Of a stretch of DNA of 53,355 bases, positions 9,223 through 17,696 are shown piece after piece; positions within the stretch are counted from its first letter, which is position 1; each line of letters starts with the position of its first letter. The translations under genes and the position numbers were made by a program. This DNA comes from Planktothrix serta PCC 8927 (GTDB lineage Bacteria > Cyanobacteriota > Cyanobacteriia > Cyanobacteriales > Microcoleaceae): NCBI RefSeq assembly GCF_900010725.2, contig NZ_LR734865.1, positions 1-53,355 of the forward strand, given 5' to 3'. A model generated the notes under the pieces. That model was not told where the DNA came from, did not search any database, and saw nothing but the letters and a program-made list of their open reading frames with translations.

Positions 9223-10943
9223 AACGTTTAGCTTTTACTTTACCCCTACGATTTGCTATTCCCAGTTTATTACTGTTGATGAGTAGTGGACTGGGTTTAT
9301 ATGGGTTCATAACAGAAGTTAAGAAAACCTATGAATATCAGGAACTCGCAATTTTTCAACAGGCGGATTTTTATAGTGAAAAAACCGTTGACCTGTTGGA
9401 ATTTATTTTCCGACGGTTCACAAGTTATAATAGCCGTTTAGACACTGCTAAGTTAGTAATTGGTGAAACGGGAGAACAACCGAATTTAGAATTATCTGCT
9501 TTCCTAGATGAAGATTCTACCATTATCCTATCAACCCAATATAATTTACAAAAGCAACCCATACTTGATACGGATTTTGCCTATCTTTACCCTAAAATTC
9601 AACAGGTTAAAAAGACTCAAACTCAACAGATAGTTTGGTCTGCAAATCGGAAATCTTTAACGGTAACTACTCCTGTAATTCTCCCCCCTAAACCCAATGA
9701 ATTACGTTCTCAAGTGGGGATATTTCTATCGATTTATGACCTAACTCAATTGAAAAAACAAGCCTATCAAGAGGCTTTAGATCGATCGCTACAAATGAAT
9801 ATAGTAGTGTTAGGTGTTTGTCTATTGGTGTGGTTATTTTTTGAATTGAGTTTAACGAAACGAGTCTCTCGCTTAGTATTGGTTAGTCAAAATTTAGCAC
9901 AGGGAAATTTAAGCGATCGCAGTCGTTTACCCGGTTCCGATGAACTCGCCCAAATTTCTATAGCCTTTGATCAAATGGCGGATCAAATTGAATTAGACAC
10001 CTATAGTTTACAACAATCTCAAATCGAATTGCAACAAAAAGCCACAGAATTAGAAAAAGCTCTGACTCAATTAAAACAGACTCAAGCTCAATTAGTTCAA
10101 AGTGAAAAAATGTCTAGTTTAGGACAATTAGTAGCGGGAATTGCCCATGAAATTAATAATCCAGTCAGTTTTATTTTTGGCAATATCACTTATGCTAAAG
10201 AATATACAGATAGCTTACTCAATTTAATTTCACTCTATCAAACCTGTTATCCTCAAGCCGTGCCCGAAATTCAAGCCGAAATTGATGATTTAGATTTAGA
10301 GTTTCTAGAATCTGATCTCCAGAAAATCTTTAATTCTATGCGGGTCGGAAGTCAAAGAATAGCTGATATTGTACAATCCTTACGTTCATTTTCTCGGTTA
10401 GATGAAGCCGATCTCAAAACCGTTAATTTGCATGAAAATATTGACAATACCCTGATGATTTTAAAACATCGCTTCAAAGCCCAATCTTCTCGACCGGAAA
10501 TTAAAATTAGCAAAAATTATGGGAATATTCCCTTAATTAAATGTTATGCAGGTCAACTGAATCAAGTGTTTATGAATATTTTAATCAATGCTATTGATGC
10601 GTTGGAAATGAATCAAAAGACTGGGTATTTCAAAGCCTCAAACCAAACGCCTCCTCAAATTTCTATTCATACAGAAACCCTCACCGACTCCCAACAAAAA
10701 ACCTGGGTACAAATTCAGATTTCTGATAACGGTTTAGGAATGTCTGAAACCGTGAGAACCCGAATTTTTGAACCCTTTTTTACCACTAAACCCGTCGGTC
10801 AAGGTACCGGAATGGGTTTAGCGATTAGTTATCAAATTGTGGTAGAAAAACATCAAGGTCAACTCCTCTGTACCTCTCAAAACGGAGAAGGGAGTACCTT
10901 TGTAATTACCTTACCTTTATCCCTCGAACCCCCTACAGCGTAG
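9219..10943 (+). CDS. Membrane HAMP-domain sensor histidine kinase
   Basis: Integral membrane kinase of 574 residues. TM1 lies at about 8-28, a periplasmic sensor region at about 29-190 and TM2 at about 191-211. These are followed by HAMP (212-265), a Gln-rich coiled coil (265-295), HisKA with phospho-acceptor His in AGIAHEINNPVSF, and HATPase (N box NILINAIDALE, then DNGLGM and GTGMGLAIS). Its start codon overlaps the stop of the binding-lipoprotein gene (ATGA), consistent with a ligand-presenting pair. The kinase core resembles that of the minus-strand REC-kinase at 13965-15470 (shared GIAHEINNPV and LRSF motifs), so the two are paralogues. The 3' end overlaps the convergent exoprotein gene by 11 bases. 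Confidence 0.87.
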   Translation: MKRLAFTLPLRFAIPSLLLLMSSGLGLYGFITEVKKTYEYQELAIFQQADFYSEKTVDLLEFIFRRFTSYNSRLDTAKLVIGETGEQPNLELSAFLDEDSTIILSTQYNLQKQPILDTDFAYLYPKIQQVKKTQTQQIVWSANRKSLTVTTPVILPPKPNELRSQVGIFLSIYDLTQLKKQAYQEALDRSLQMNIVVLGVCLLVWLFFELSLTKRVSRLVLVSQNLAQGNLSDRSRLPGSDELAQISIAFDQMADQIELDTYSLQQSQIELQQKATELEKALTQLKQTQAQLVQSEKMSSLGQLVAGIAHEINNPVSFIFGNITYAKEYTDSLLNLISLYQTCYPQAVPEIQAEIDDLDLEFLESDLQKIFNSMRVGSQRIADIVQSLRSFSRLDEADLKTVNLHENIDNTLMILKHRFKAQSSRPEIKISKNYGNIPLIKCYAGQLNQVFMNILINAIDALEMNQKTGYFKASNQTPPQISIHTETLTDSQQKTWVQIQISDNGLGMSETVRTRIFEPFFTTKPVGQGTGMGLAISYQIVVEKHQGQLLCTSQNGEGSTFVITLPLSLEPPTA

Positions 10944-13770
10944 AACATTGAGGCGGTAACACACCTGTAGGCTGTGGTGTTCCTTGGGGGGGATTGGTAA
11001 CTAATTCTATCGCCCCATCAGCCCGGACAACCCACCCCTGAGCTTCCCGAATTTGGGGGTTAGCCATACTGCGTAGAGGTGCGCCAGCCCCCCGTAGAGA
11101 CGCGCCAGCCCCCCGTAGAGACGTTGCATGCAACGTCTCTACAGAGTCAACCAAATTAATCCAATTCATGACAGTAGGTTCAGAGGTTAACGCATCATTA
11201 GGACTTGGAGGTAAACCCCCCCGTCCGGTAATCACAAATTGATTCCCCTGATCTCCCGAACATCGCGCCGCAATTAAGGTGGTGGGGTCAACTAAATTGG
11301 TTGGTAACTCCACTAACCCCGCACTGGGGTCAACTTCTGGACTACTAATTTCCACCGCCCCGCTAAACTCGGCTCCTAAATCACTGGTGGCGGTAATATC
11401 ACTTTGAGAAGTTTCAAACTCTCGAAACTGAGTCCCAAACACCCCTTGAGCATTAATAATCACCTGTCCTCCTTTCCCCGCCTCCGCATTCGCCGTAATA
11501 TCACTATTTTCTAAAGCGACTAAATTGGAAGTCCCCAGGGTAATATTCCCCCCGTCAGCGTTTCCCGCATTGGTGGTAATTTGACTCCCCCGCCTCAGTT
11601 CTACGCTTTGCGCTGTGACGCGAATGTTTCCCCCCGTACCCGCAACCGTAGCGGCACTGAGGGTACCTTCATGATCCAATAAAACCTGATTCGCTTGAAT
11701 TTCTAAGTTACCCGCCGCCCCGTCATTGGTTCCTCGCACCCCAATTTCTGCCCCCTGAAGCACCGTTAAGCGTCCGGTATTAATCCGTAAATCCCCCGCA
11801 TTTCCCGCCCCACTGGTGTTAGATTCAATAGCACTCGGAACAATACCATCGCCAACTGTCCCAAAGGAAACGGATTCAACGGATTGATCAACATTGGTGG
11901 CAAACCCAATCACATCAATAGATTCCGAGGCGTTTAACGTTAAATTACCCGCCGACCCTTCGCCTCCGGTCGCCGCCGAAATTTGAGCACCATCCTGTAC
12001 AACTAACCGTTGGGTATTTACAGTTAAATCCCCCGCCGGGGCGGTGCCTTTTTCTCCCTCGACGGTTAATAGGGAAGAAGACGTTAATAACCCACTTAAA
12101 AAACGTCCATCCTCCGACACCCCCCGCAATTCTACGAGATCGGCATTCACGGTTAAATTACCTCCTTTCCCAGCCCCCGCCGCCGATGCAGACACTTGCG
12201 CCCCCTCTGCAACGGTAAGTTGACGGGCGTTAACGGTGAGATCTCCAGCACTTCCGGTTCCCAAGGTGGCGGTAAACAATCCCGTCGGGACGACAACACC
12301 GACACTCACACCCCGGATTTCTACGATATCAGCATTGAGGTTGAGATCTCCTCCTTTCCCAGCCCCAGAAAGTCCAGGACTGGTAATAATATGGGAATCT
12401 TTTAATAGCCGCAATTGGGGAGTAAAAATATTAATATCTCCGGCATTTCCTGTACCAACGGTTCCAGTAATTATAATTGAACCTTGGGCAATATCAGCGA
12501 ACCGAGATGCCAACACAGTAACATTTCCGCCTGAGCCACTCCCCAAAGTAGATGTTAAAATTCCTGCCCCATTCATGATTTGCAATTGGGCGGTATCGAG
12601 GGTAACAGTTCCGGCGGTACCTGTGCCCAAACTCAGGCTAAAAATACCATCAGCAAGACTTTGGGGATTGAACTCTTCTGATACTAATTGTTCCAAAAAA
12701 ACTAGGGGTTGAGTTCCGACTAAATCAATCGAATTTTTAGCATTAATACTAATATTACCAGCATTCCCTGTGGCAATTGTTGATGAGGAGATAAAAGCCC
12801 GATTGTCTAATTGAAATTGTTCGGCTTCGATCTGAATTCCTCCCCCATTTAAGCTATCTAAGGTATTAGAAACAATTCGGGAACCATCGGTTAAGGAAAC
12901 CTCTCCTCCTTGCAGGGTAATTAATCCTCCTCCGGCTCCACTCGCATCAATTTGACTTTGACGAAACAGTCGAATTGAACCTAACTGAAAATCTGGGGAA
13001 GTAAAGCCATAAGCTGAAGGTTGCAACGACCAAGTACCATTCCGTAGGGCTGCTAATTCTATTTTACCTCCAAAAGCGGTAAGATTTCCTTGATTTAAAA
13101 TTACATCTGAGCCGATTAAACTAATATTTTGACCGGGTTGAACTTGTAATCCTGTATTGGCACTATTTCCATCTATTCCGATGCCTAAACCTTGGGATTG
13201 ATTAGTAATTGAACCGGGTTGATTTCCGAGTTGTAACCCGATGGGAACATTAACGGTTAATAAAGGTGGAGCTTGGGGGTTTGTGGTGCTAAATTCGCTG
13301 CCATTATCAAAAATAATACTGTTAGCGGTACTGGCTGTAAAGGAACCCCCAATATTGAGTTGCGCGTTAGGGCCGAATAATATACCATTGGGATTAATTA
13401 GAAATAAATTGGCGGTTCCATTGGCTTGAATTAAGCCTTGGATGTTAGAAATATTAGAGCCCGTAACCCGACTAATAATATTTTGAATAGTAACAGAATT
13501 ATTGAAAAAGGCGGCACTGCCTTCGGGAATTGAAAACTCTTGGAAACTATGAAATAAATTGATTCCCGTTTCGGTTCCTCCTTCAATCTTGATGATATTG
13601 CCATCGGGGGTAACAAGGGTATTTTGAGGTAAAGTTTGATCGGGTATAATTTGGGCGATCGCTTTTGATGAATTTCCACTATTAATTAAGGGAAATATCA
13701 CCAAAATCAACGTTATTTTTAACAAAAATTGATGATTTTTAATCTGGTATTGAAAAGCTGAAAATTTCAT
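10933..13770 (-). CDS. Filamentous haemagglutinin-type exoprotein with TPS domain
   Basis: Secreted adhesin-like protein of 945 residues. A signal peptide (about 1-40, hydrophobic core ILVIFPLI, cleavage probably after AIA) precedes a two-partner-secretion haemagglutination domain (about 42-180) with the hallmark NPNGILFGP and GGSF motifs. The rest is Gly/Asn/Ser/Thr-rich beta-helix repeats with recurring GNAGDI, GSGGN and AGKGG turns. Near the C-terminus is a four-cysteine-free extension with the 7-residue repeat GAGASLR/GAGAPLR, encoded by 21-bp DNA repeats joined to a palindrome. No TpsB-type outer-membrane partner gene is in the window. It probably acts at the cell surface or is released; its target is unknown. 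Long ORFs in the antisense strand reflect its repetitive, G+C-richer composition and are not genes. Confidence 0.85.
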   Translation of the reverse strand: MKFSAFQYQIKNHQFLLKITLILVIFPLINSGNSSKAIAQIIPDQTLPQNTLVTPDGNIIKIEGGTETGINLFHSFQEFSIPEGSAAFFNNSVTIQNIISRVTGSNISNIQGLIQANGTANLFLINPNGILFGPNAQLNIGGSFTASTANSIIFDNGSEFSTTNPQAPPLLTVNVPIGLQLGNQPGSITNQSQGLGIGIDGNSANTGLQVQPGQNISLIGSDVILNQGNLTAFGGKIELAALRNGTWSLQPSAYGFTSPDFQLGSIRLFRQSQIDASGAGGGLITLQGGEVSLTDGSRIVSNTLDSLNGGGIQIEAEQFQLDNRAFISSSTIATGNAGNISINAKNSIDLVGTQPLVFLEQLVSEEFNPQSLADGIFSLSLGTGTAGTVTLDTAQLQIMNGAGILTSTLGSGSGGNVTVLASRFADIAQGSIIITGTVGTGNAGDINIFTPQLRLLKDSHIITSPGLSGAGKGGDLNLNADIVEIRGVSVGVVVPTGLFTATLGTGSAGDLTVNARQLTVAEGAQVSASAAGAGKGGNLTVNADLVELRGVSEDGRFLSGLLTSSSLLTVEGEKGTAPAGDLTVNTQRLVVQDGAQISAATGGEGSAGNLTLNASESIDVIGFATNVDQSVESVSFGTVGDGIVPSAIESNTSGAGNAGDLRINTGRLTVLQGAEIGVRGTNDGAAGNLEIQANQVLLDHEGTLSAATVAGTGGNIRVTAQSVELRRGSQITTNAGNADGGNITLGTSNLVALENSDITANAEAGKGGQVIINAQGVFGTQFREFETSQSDITATSDLGAEFSGAVEISSPEVDPSAGLVELPTNLVDPTTLIAARCSGDQGNQFVITGRGGLPPSPNDALTSEPTVMNWINLVDSVETLHATSLRGAGASLRGAGAPLRSMANPQIREAQGWVVRADGAIELVTNPPQGTPQPTGVLPPQCSTL
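11072..11142. repeat. 21-bp tandem units joined to a 28-bp perfect palindrome inside a coding region
   Basis: Units beginning cgtagagNNgcgccagcc start at 11072, 11093 and 11114, a period of 21 bp. The last runs into a perfect 28-bp palindrome (11115-11142) with arms GTAGAGACGTTGCA and TGCAACGTCTCTAC. The tract is translated in frame as SLRGAGASLRGAGAPLR near the exoprotein C-terminus. The same palindrome family occurs at 20227-20254 and, degenerate, at 345-372. Confidence 0.8.
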
Positions 13771-13899
13771 GTTTATACCTTTAATTAAGGGTTCGATTTT
13801 TGACTGTAGTGCTACCCGCTAGGGAACAAGAAATAGTAATATTCCATCCTTTAATATTTGCTACAAATACTTGATCGGGTAGCTAATCACTTTTTTCTA

Positions 13900-13934
13900 T
13901 TCCCTGTTCCCTGTTCCCTGTTCCCTATTCCCTA
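13900..13934. repeat. Heptanucleotide tandem repeat TTCCCTG
   Basis: Five consecutive 7-bp units: TTCCCTG three times, then TTCCCTA twice. They lie between two minus-strand genes. Related short runs occur near 1883-1897, 45070-45085 and 52741-52757, typical of cyanobacterial short tandemly repeated sequences. Confidence 0.8.
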
Positions 13935-13964
13935 CTATAGATGCTATTTTAGATTCTCGATTAA

Positions 13965-15470
13965 TCAATTTCCCTGATTTGAAATGGAAACTTGTTTTTT
14001 ATACATATCCTTTTGAGTTGGCATTTCCTGAGTAATCGGAATTTCAATAATAAATTCTGTTCCTTCTCCGGGGGTAGAAGTACATCGTAAACTGCCTTGA
14101 TGTTTTTCAATTACAATATGTTGACTAATCGATAAACCTATCCCTGTGCCTTTACCAACGGGTTTTGTCGTAAAGAAAGGTTCAAATAAATGATCAAGCA
14201 CATCCTCTGATATTCCGCCCGCATTATCAGTAATTTTAATCGAAACATTATGATCATTAACAATCTCTGTTTTAATCAAAATTCGACTCGGTTTAACCAG
14301 TAACTCTTCGATATTTTTCTGTTGATTATTCTCTTCAATAGCATCAATCGCATTAGCTAAAATATTCATAAAAACTTGATTCATCTCTCCTCCATAACAT
14401 TCGACTAAAGGTAAAGAAGGACTATATTCTTTAATAACATGAATTGCAGGATGACCCGATTTAAGTTTTAAGCGATTTTGTAAAATCATTAACGTGCTAT
14501 CAATGCCTTCATGAATATTAATGGCTTTCATTTTAGAGCCATCCTGACGGGCAAAACTGCGTAAACTTAACACAATTTCTCGAATTCGTTCGGCTCCAAC
14601 TTGCATCGATTCTAACATTTTGGGCAAATCTTCCAAAATAAAATCTAATTCCACCGCTTCAGATTCCTGTTCAATTGCAGGGTTTCCATCAGGATAATAC
14701 TGTTGATAAAGTTCAACAATCTTTAAAATATCATCGATATATTCTTGAATATAGGCTAAATTCCCATAGATAAAATTAACAGGATTATTGATTTCATGGG
14801 CAATTCCCGCTAACATTTGCCCTAATGCCGACATTTTTTCGCTATTAACCAATTGGGTTTGAGTAATTTTAAGTTGATTTAAAGACTGTTCTAAAGCCTT
14901 TTTTATCTGTTCGCATTCGGCAATTTCTTGTTTTAATTTTTCCTGGGATTGAGCTAATTCTTGACTATAACATTCAAGTTGTACCTCTAATTTATTATTA
15001 ATCTTTTTAAGCTGTAACTTTTCTTGCTTTTGAAGTTCTAATTCCTGTTCTAATAAATGATAGCCGTGAACGAGTCTTTTTCGAGATTGAGCCATTCCCC
15101 AATAGTTTTTGACTTTGAGTAAAAATTCCTCTGTTTCTAAACAAGTAAATAGATAATCAATTACCCCCAAACGCAACCCTTTTTTGATCATTTCTGGGTC
15201 TTGAGATTCAGTAATAAAAACAATCGGAATATTTTCAGTCAGAGGAGATGTATTCAACTGTTGACAAAATAGAAAATCATTCTCACCGGGTATTGAAACG
15301 GCTATAAAAATTAAATCCGGTAGAAAACATTTATTGATGACAAGAGCCGCTTCATCTGGATTCAAAACCAATAAATCAACCTCTGTTTGACTGAATAAAT
15401 CCAATACTTCCTGGAGGTCTATTGACTGATTATTAACAATTAAGATAGTGGTTAAGTCAGACTGACTCAT
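13965..15470 (-). CDS. Response-regulator/histidine kinase (REC-coiled coil-HisKA-HATPase)
   Basis: Soluble two-component protein of 501 residues. A divergent receiver domain (about 5-125) precedes a long coiled coil (150-215) and HisKA with His in LAGIAHEINNPVNF. HATPase follows, with N box NILANAIDAIE, ITDNAGG and GTGIGLSIS. In the receiver, the acceptor region reads LIFIAVSIPG, so the usual phospho-acceptor Asp is replaced by Ala. It may therefore be a pseudo-receiver. The ORF extends upstream to 15548, but ATG 15470 begins right before the receiver fold and is preferred. The kinase core is paralogous to the HAMP kinase at 9219-10943. No DNA-binding regulator is adjacent. Confidence 0.82.
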   Translation of the reverse strand: MSQSDLTTILIVNNQSIDLQEVLDLFSQTEVDLLVLNPDEAALVINKCFLPDLIFIAVSIPGENDFLFCQQLNTSPLTENIPIVFITESQDPEMIKKGLRLGVIDYLFTCLETEEFLLKVKNYWGMAQSRKRLVHGYHLLEQELELQKQEKLQLKKINNKLEVQLECYSQELAQSQEKLKQEIAECEQIKKALEQSLNQLKITQTQLVNSEKMSALGQMLAGIAHEINNPVNFIYGNLAYIQEYIDDILKIVELYQQYYPDGNPAIEQESEAVELDFILEDLPKMLESMQVGAERIREIVLSLRSFARQDGSKMKAINIHEGIDSTLMILQNRLKLKSGHPAIHVIKEYSPSLPLVECYGGEMNQVFMNILANAIDAIEENNQQKNIEELLVKPSRILIKTEIVNDHNVSIKITDNAGGISEDVLDHLFEPFFTTKPVGKGTGIGLSISQHIVIEKHQGSLRCTSTPGEGTEFIIEIPITQEMPTQKDMYKKQVSISNQGN

Positions 15471-16001
15471 TGTTTTTTGTCCCCCAATTGATAGGCAAAT
15501 CCCACTGTTATTGCCTTTGAAACATTGTTTAAACATGGGAGTGGACAACTGACCTTTTCAAAAGATGTATAATTTATTATTTCTTTTAACTGGCTTGCCC
15601 CTACAGTCCCTTAAGATTACCCCTGATAGTTAAATCTTACAATATTGTTAGGAAAAGACAGCCAATTTTAACAGTCCGTCATCATCTTTCAGTCGTCGCC
15701 GATACGAGGGTAAAATATTCAATACAATTGTAGGGGTAGATTTTGTCAAAATTTCTGTTTTCCACAGATAATCGCAAAAACTCGCCCTAAATCACCCTTA
15801 AATGGTAAATAAGACCCCTGTAACGCTCCCACTTCCATATCGCTACTTGCTTTGAATCATCGCAATTTGAGCTTGTCTTAATGCCTTTGTCTTAATCGGA
15901 TTCGATTCAGAGGGGGATAAAACTCACTCATTAACTCGAAGGTTCCCTAATTGCTAACATACCACAAACTCGCTAATACCGACATCACCCCCATTGATTC
16001 C
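15471..16001. other. 531-bp intergenic region between divergent genes
   Basis: Carries the promoters of the minus-strand kinase and the plus-strand GUN4 gene, but no clear consensus promoter could be assigned. One inverted repeat is visible: TAAGATT at 15612-15618 and AATCTTA at 15633-15639. No tRNA, small RNA or conserved small ORF was recognised. Confidence 0.5.
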
Positions 16002-16877
16002 ATGAGCTTTCAGTGTCCCGTTTGTAACTCTTCGTATCAAAAACCAATTCCCGAAGCTTGTTTAGTCTGTGGATGGGATTTACAATTCAATCTATCAATA
16101 CCGTCAGGTTCAGAACCGGATAAAAAACGTTTGGACTGGGCAAAACAAACCTGGAAACGCTTACAAACGCTGGAAGTTTCTCAACCCAAAACTGGTTCAA
16201 CCTCAAAAAAAAGATTAACAATTGCCGATCTTTTACCTCGGTTACAAACCTTAGAATTAGAACTTCAACAAGCTACCCTAGAACGACAAAACTTACAAAA
16301 TTCCTTAGACTGGATATTACATTATTTAGAAACTTTAAACCCTGAATTATTAGTTGATCTAACTCCCCCATCCCCTCCCAATTGTGACTCTAACTTTAAT
16401 TCGACTTCCCCCTTATCGGAAGTGGGGATAGACTATAGTTCACTGATTGAATTATTAGCTCATGGAGATTGGAAAACAGCAGATGAATATACCTGGCAAT
16501 TAATTTTATATATGGGAGAACGAGAAGCCGAAAAATGGTTAAGATCTGAAGATATTGAACGGTTTCCCTGTGCGGATTTAAACACCCTAAATTGGCTCTG
16601 GGAATATTATAGTCAGGGATTATTTAGTTTAACAAATCAATGGCAAATTTTCTATAATTTAGAAGGAGATTATGCAAAATTTTGTGATCAAGTCGGTTGG
16701 CGACGGGGAGAAAGTTGGATTTATTATGAAGAATTAGATTTTACCCTAAATGCACCCCCAGGACATTTACCGATTATTGCTTGGCGAAAACGAGCCTGTT
16801 ATGGTGTAGGAACTACAACCCCAGACGAAAATTTGTTATCATTTTTTACTCGTCTCTCCACCTGTAGTCAGCCTTGA
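16002..16877 (+). CDS. GUN4 domain protein with N-terminal zinc-ribbon-like motif
   Basis: Protein of 291 residues. The N-terminus has paired cysteines, CPVC at about 5-8 and CLVC at about 20-23, a short zinc-ribbon-like module. A linker with predicted coiled coil (about 75-110) precedes a C-terminal GUN4 domain (about 145-285: LLAHGDWKTADEYTW, WLWEYYSQGLFS, FCDQVGWR). GUN4 proteins bind porphyrins; the canonical member activates Mg-chelatase. Cyanobacteria carry several GUN4-domain paralogues with other domains, and this zinc-ribbon version is probably one of those rather than the Mg-chelatase cofactor itself. ATG 16002 was chosen over TTG 15951 because the Cys motif starts directly after it. 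Confidence 0.8.
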   Translation: MSFQCPVCNSSYQKPIPEACLVCGWDLQFNLSIPSGSEPDKKRLDWAKQTWKRLQTLEVSQPKTGSTSKKRLTIADLLPRLQTLELELQQATLERQNLQNSLDWILHYLETLNPELLVDLTPPSPPNCDSNFNSTSPLSEVGIDYSSLIELLAHGDWKTADEYTWQLILYMGEREAEKWLRSEDIERFPCADLNTLNWLWEYYSQGLFSLTNQWQIFYNLEGDYAKFCDQVGWRRGESWIYYEELDFTLNAPPGHLPIIAWRKRACYGVGTTTPDENLLSFFTRLSTCSQP

Positions 16878-16924
16878 ATGGATTAAAATAATAGAATCAA
16901 CCTATGATTGGGAGTTTTTCTGCT

Positions 16925-17170
16925 ATGAGTGTCATAATTCCTGATGATATCCTCCGAGCATCAAACTTAACCGAGGATGAACTTAAATTAGAAATCGCCA
17001 TCTTACTCTATCAACAAGGTAAAATTAGCAGTGGTAAAGTCCGAGCCTGGACAGGAATCACAGTCATTGAATTTCAGCATGAACTAGCTAAACGGGGTTT
17101 ATATATTAACTATGATGTTGAAGATTTCCAATCCGATGTACGAACACTACAATCAATGGGTTTGTTGTGA
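16925..17170 (+). CDS. UPF0175 family antitoxin-like protein
   Basis: Small protein of 81 residues. MSVIIPDDILRASNLTEDELKLE and LYQQGKISSGKVRAWTG match the UPF0175 family, usually the upstream partner of a PIN-like DUF3368 gene. It is probably a DNA-binding antitoxin that represses the pair. Start ATG 16925 is preferred to 16904 because it matches the usual family N-terminus. Its stop overlaps the start of the next gene (GTGA), which implies coupled translation. Confidence 0.8.
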   Translation: MSVIIPDDILRASNLTEDELKLEIAILLYQQGKISSGKVRAWTGITVIEFQHELAKRGLYINYDVEDFQSDVRTLQSMGLL

Positions 17171-17670
17171 TTATCATTAGTGATACATCACCTATCACCA
17201 ACTTAGCTGCAATTGGTCAGTTAGATTTATTGCGTCAGTTGTATAGTAGCATTACCATTCCTAAAGCCGTCTATAACGAAATGGTCGGTGTTTCTAAGGT
17301 TGTTTCAGGTGCAGTAGAAGTACAAACTTTATCCTGGATTCAGACGAGGGCTGTTGTTAATATTGAACAAGTTACAGAAATTCAGGAGCAGGAGGATAAT
17401 ATTGACTTAGGAGAAGCCGAAGCCATTATTTTATCCCTAGAATTGAAAGCTGATTTACTGTTAATAGATGAACGGAGAGGACGAGCAGTTGCGACCCGAT
17501 ATAGATTAAATGTCACGGGTCTATTGGGAGTCTTATTACAAGCCAAAAAACAGGGTCTAATTCCAGCTATTAAACCCTTAATTGATCAATTAATAGCTCA
17601 GGCTAACTTTCGGGTTAGTCCTCAGTTGTATGCAATTGTCTTACAAACTGCTGACGAAACGGTTGTTTGA
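17167..17670 (+). CDS. DUF3368 PIN-like toxin candidate
   Basis: Protein of 167 residues starting at GTG 17167, overlapping the UPF0175 gene by four bases. The pattern IISDTSPITNLAAIG at the N-terminus, IDLGEAEAIILSLE in the middle and LLIDERRGRAVA are the acidic motifs of DUF3368 PIN-fold proteins. The expected activity is endoribonuclease toxicity held in check by the upstream protein. The module sits between unrelated genes, as mobile toxin-antitoxin pairs commonly do. Activity has not been shown and is inferred from the family. Confidence 0.8.
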   Translation: MIIISDTSPITNLAAIGQLDLLRQLYSSITIPKAVYNEMVGVSKVVSGAVEVQTLSWIQTRAVVNIEQVTEIQEQEDNIDLGEAEAIILSLELKADLLLIDERRGRAVATRYRLNVTGLLGVLLQAKKQGLIPAIKPLIDQLIAQANFRVSPQLYAIVLQTADETVV

Positions 17671-17696
17671 AATTTCCTCAAGAGCTTACTACGAAA

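Noticed and set aside
12236-12712. 158-residue ORF antisense to the exoprotein gene
   Set aside because: Its Pro/Val/Ser-rich sequence mirrors the Gly-rich repeat coding of the real gene; no family resemblance and no ribosome-binding site.
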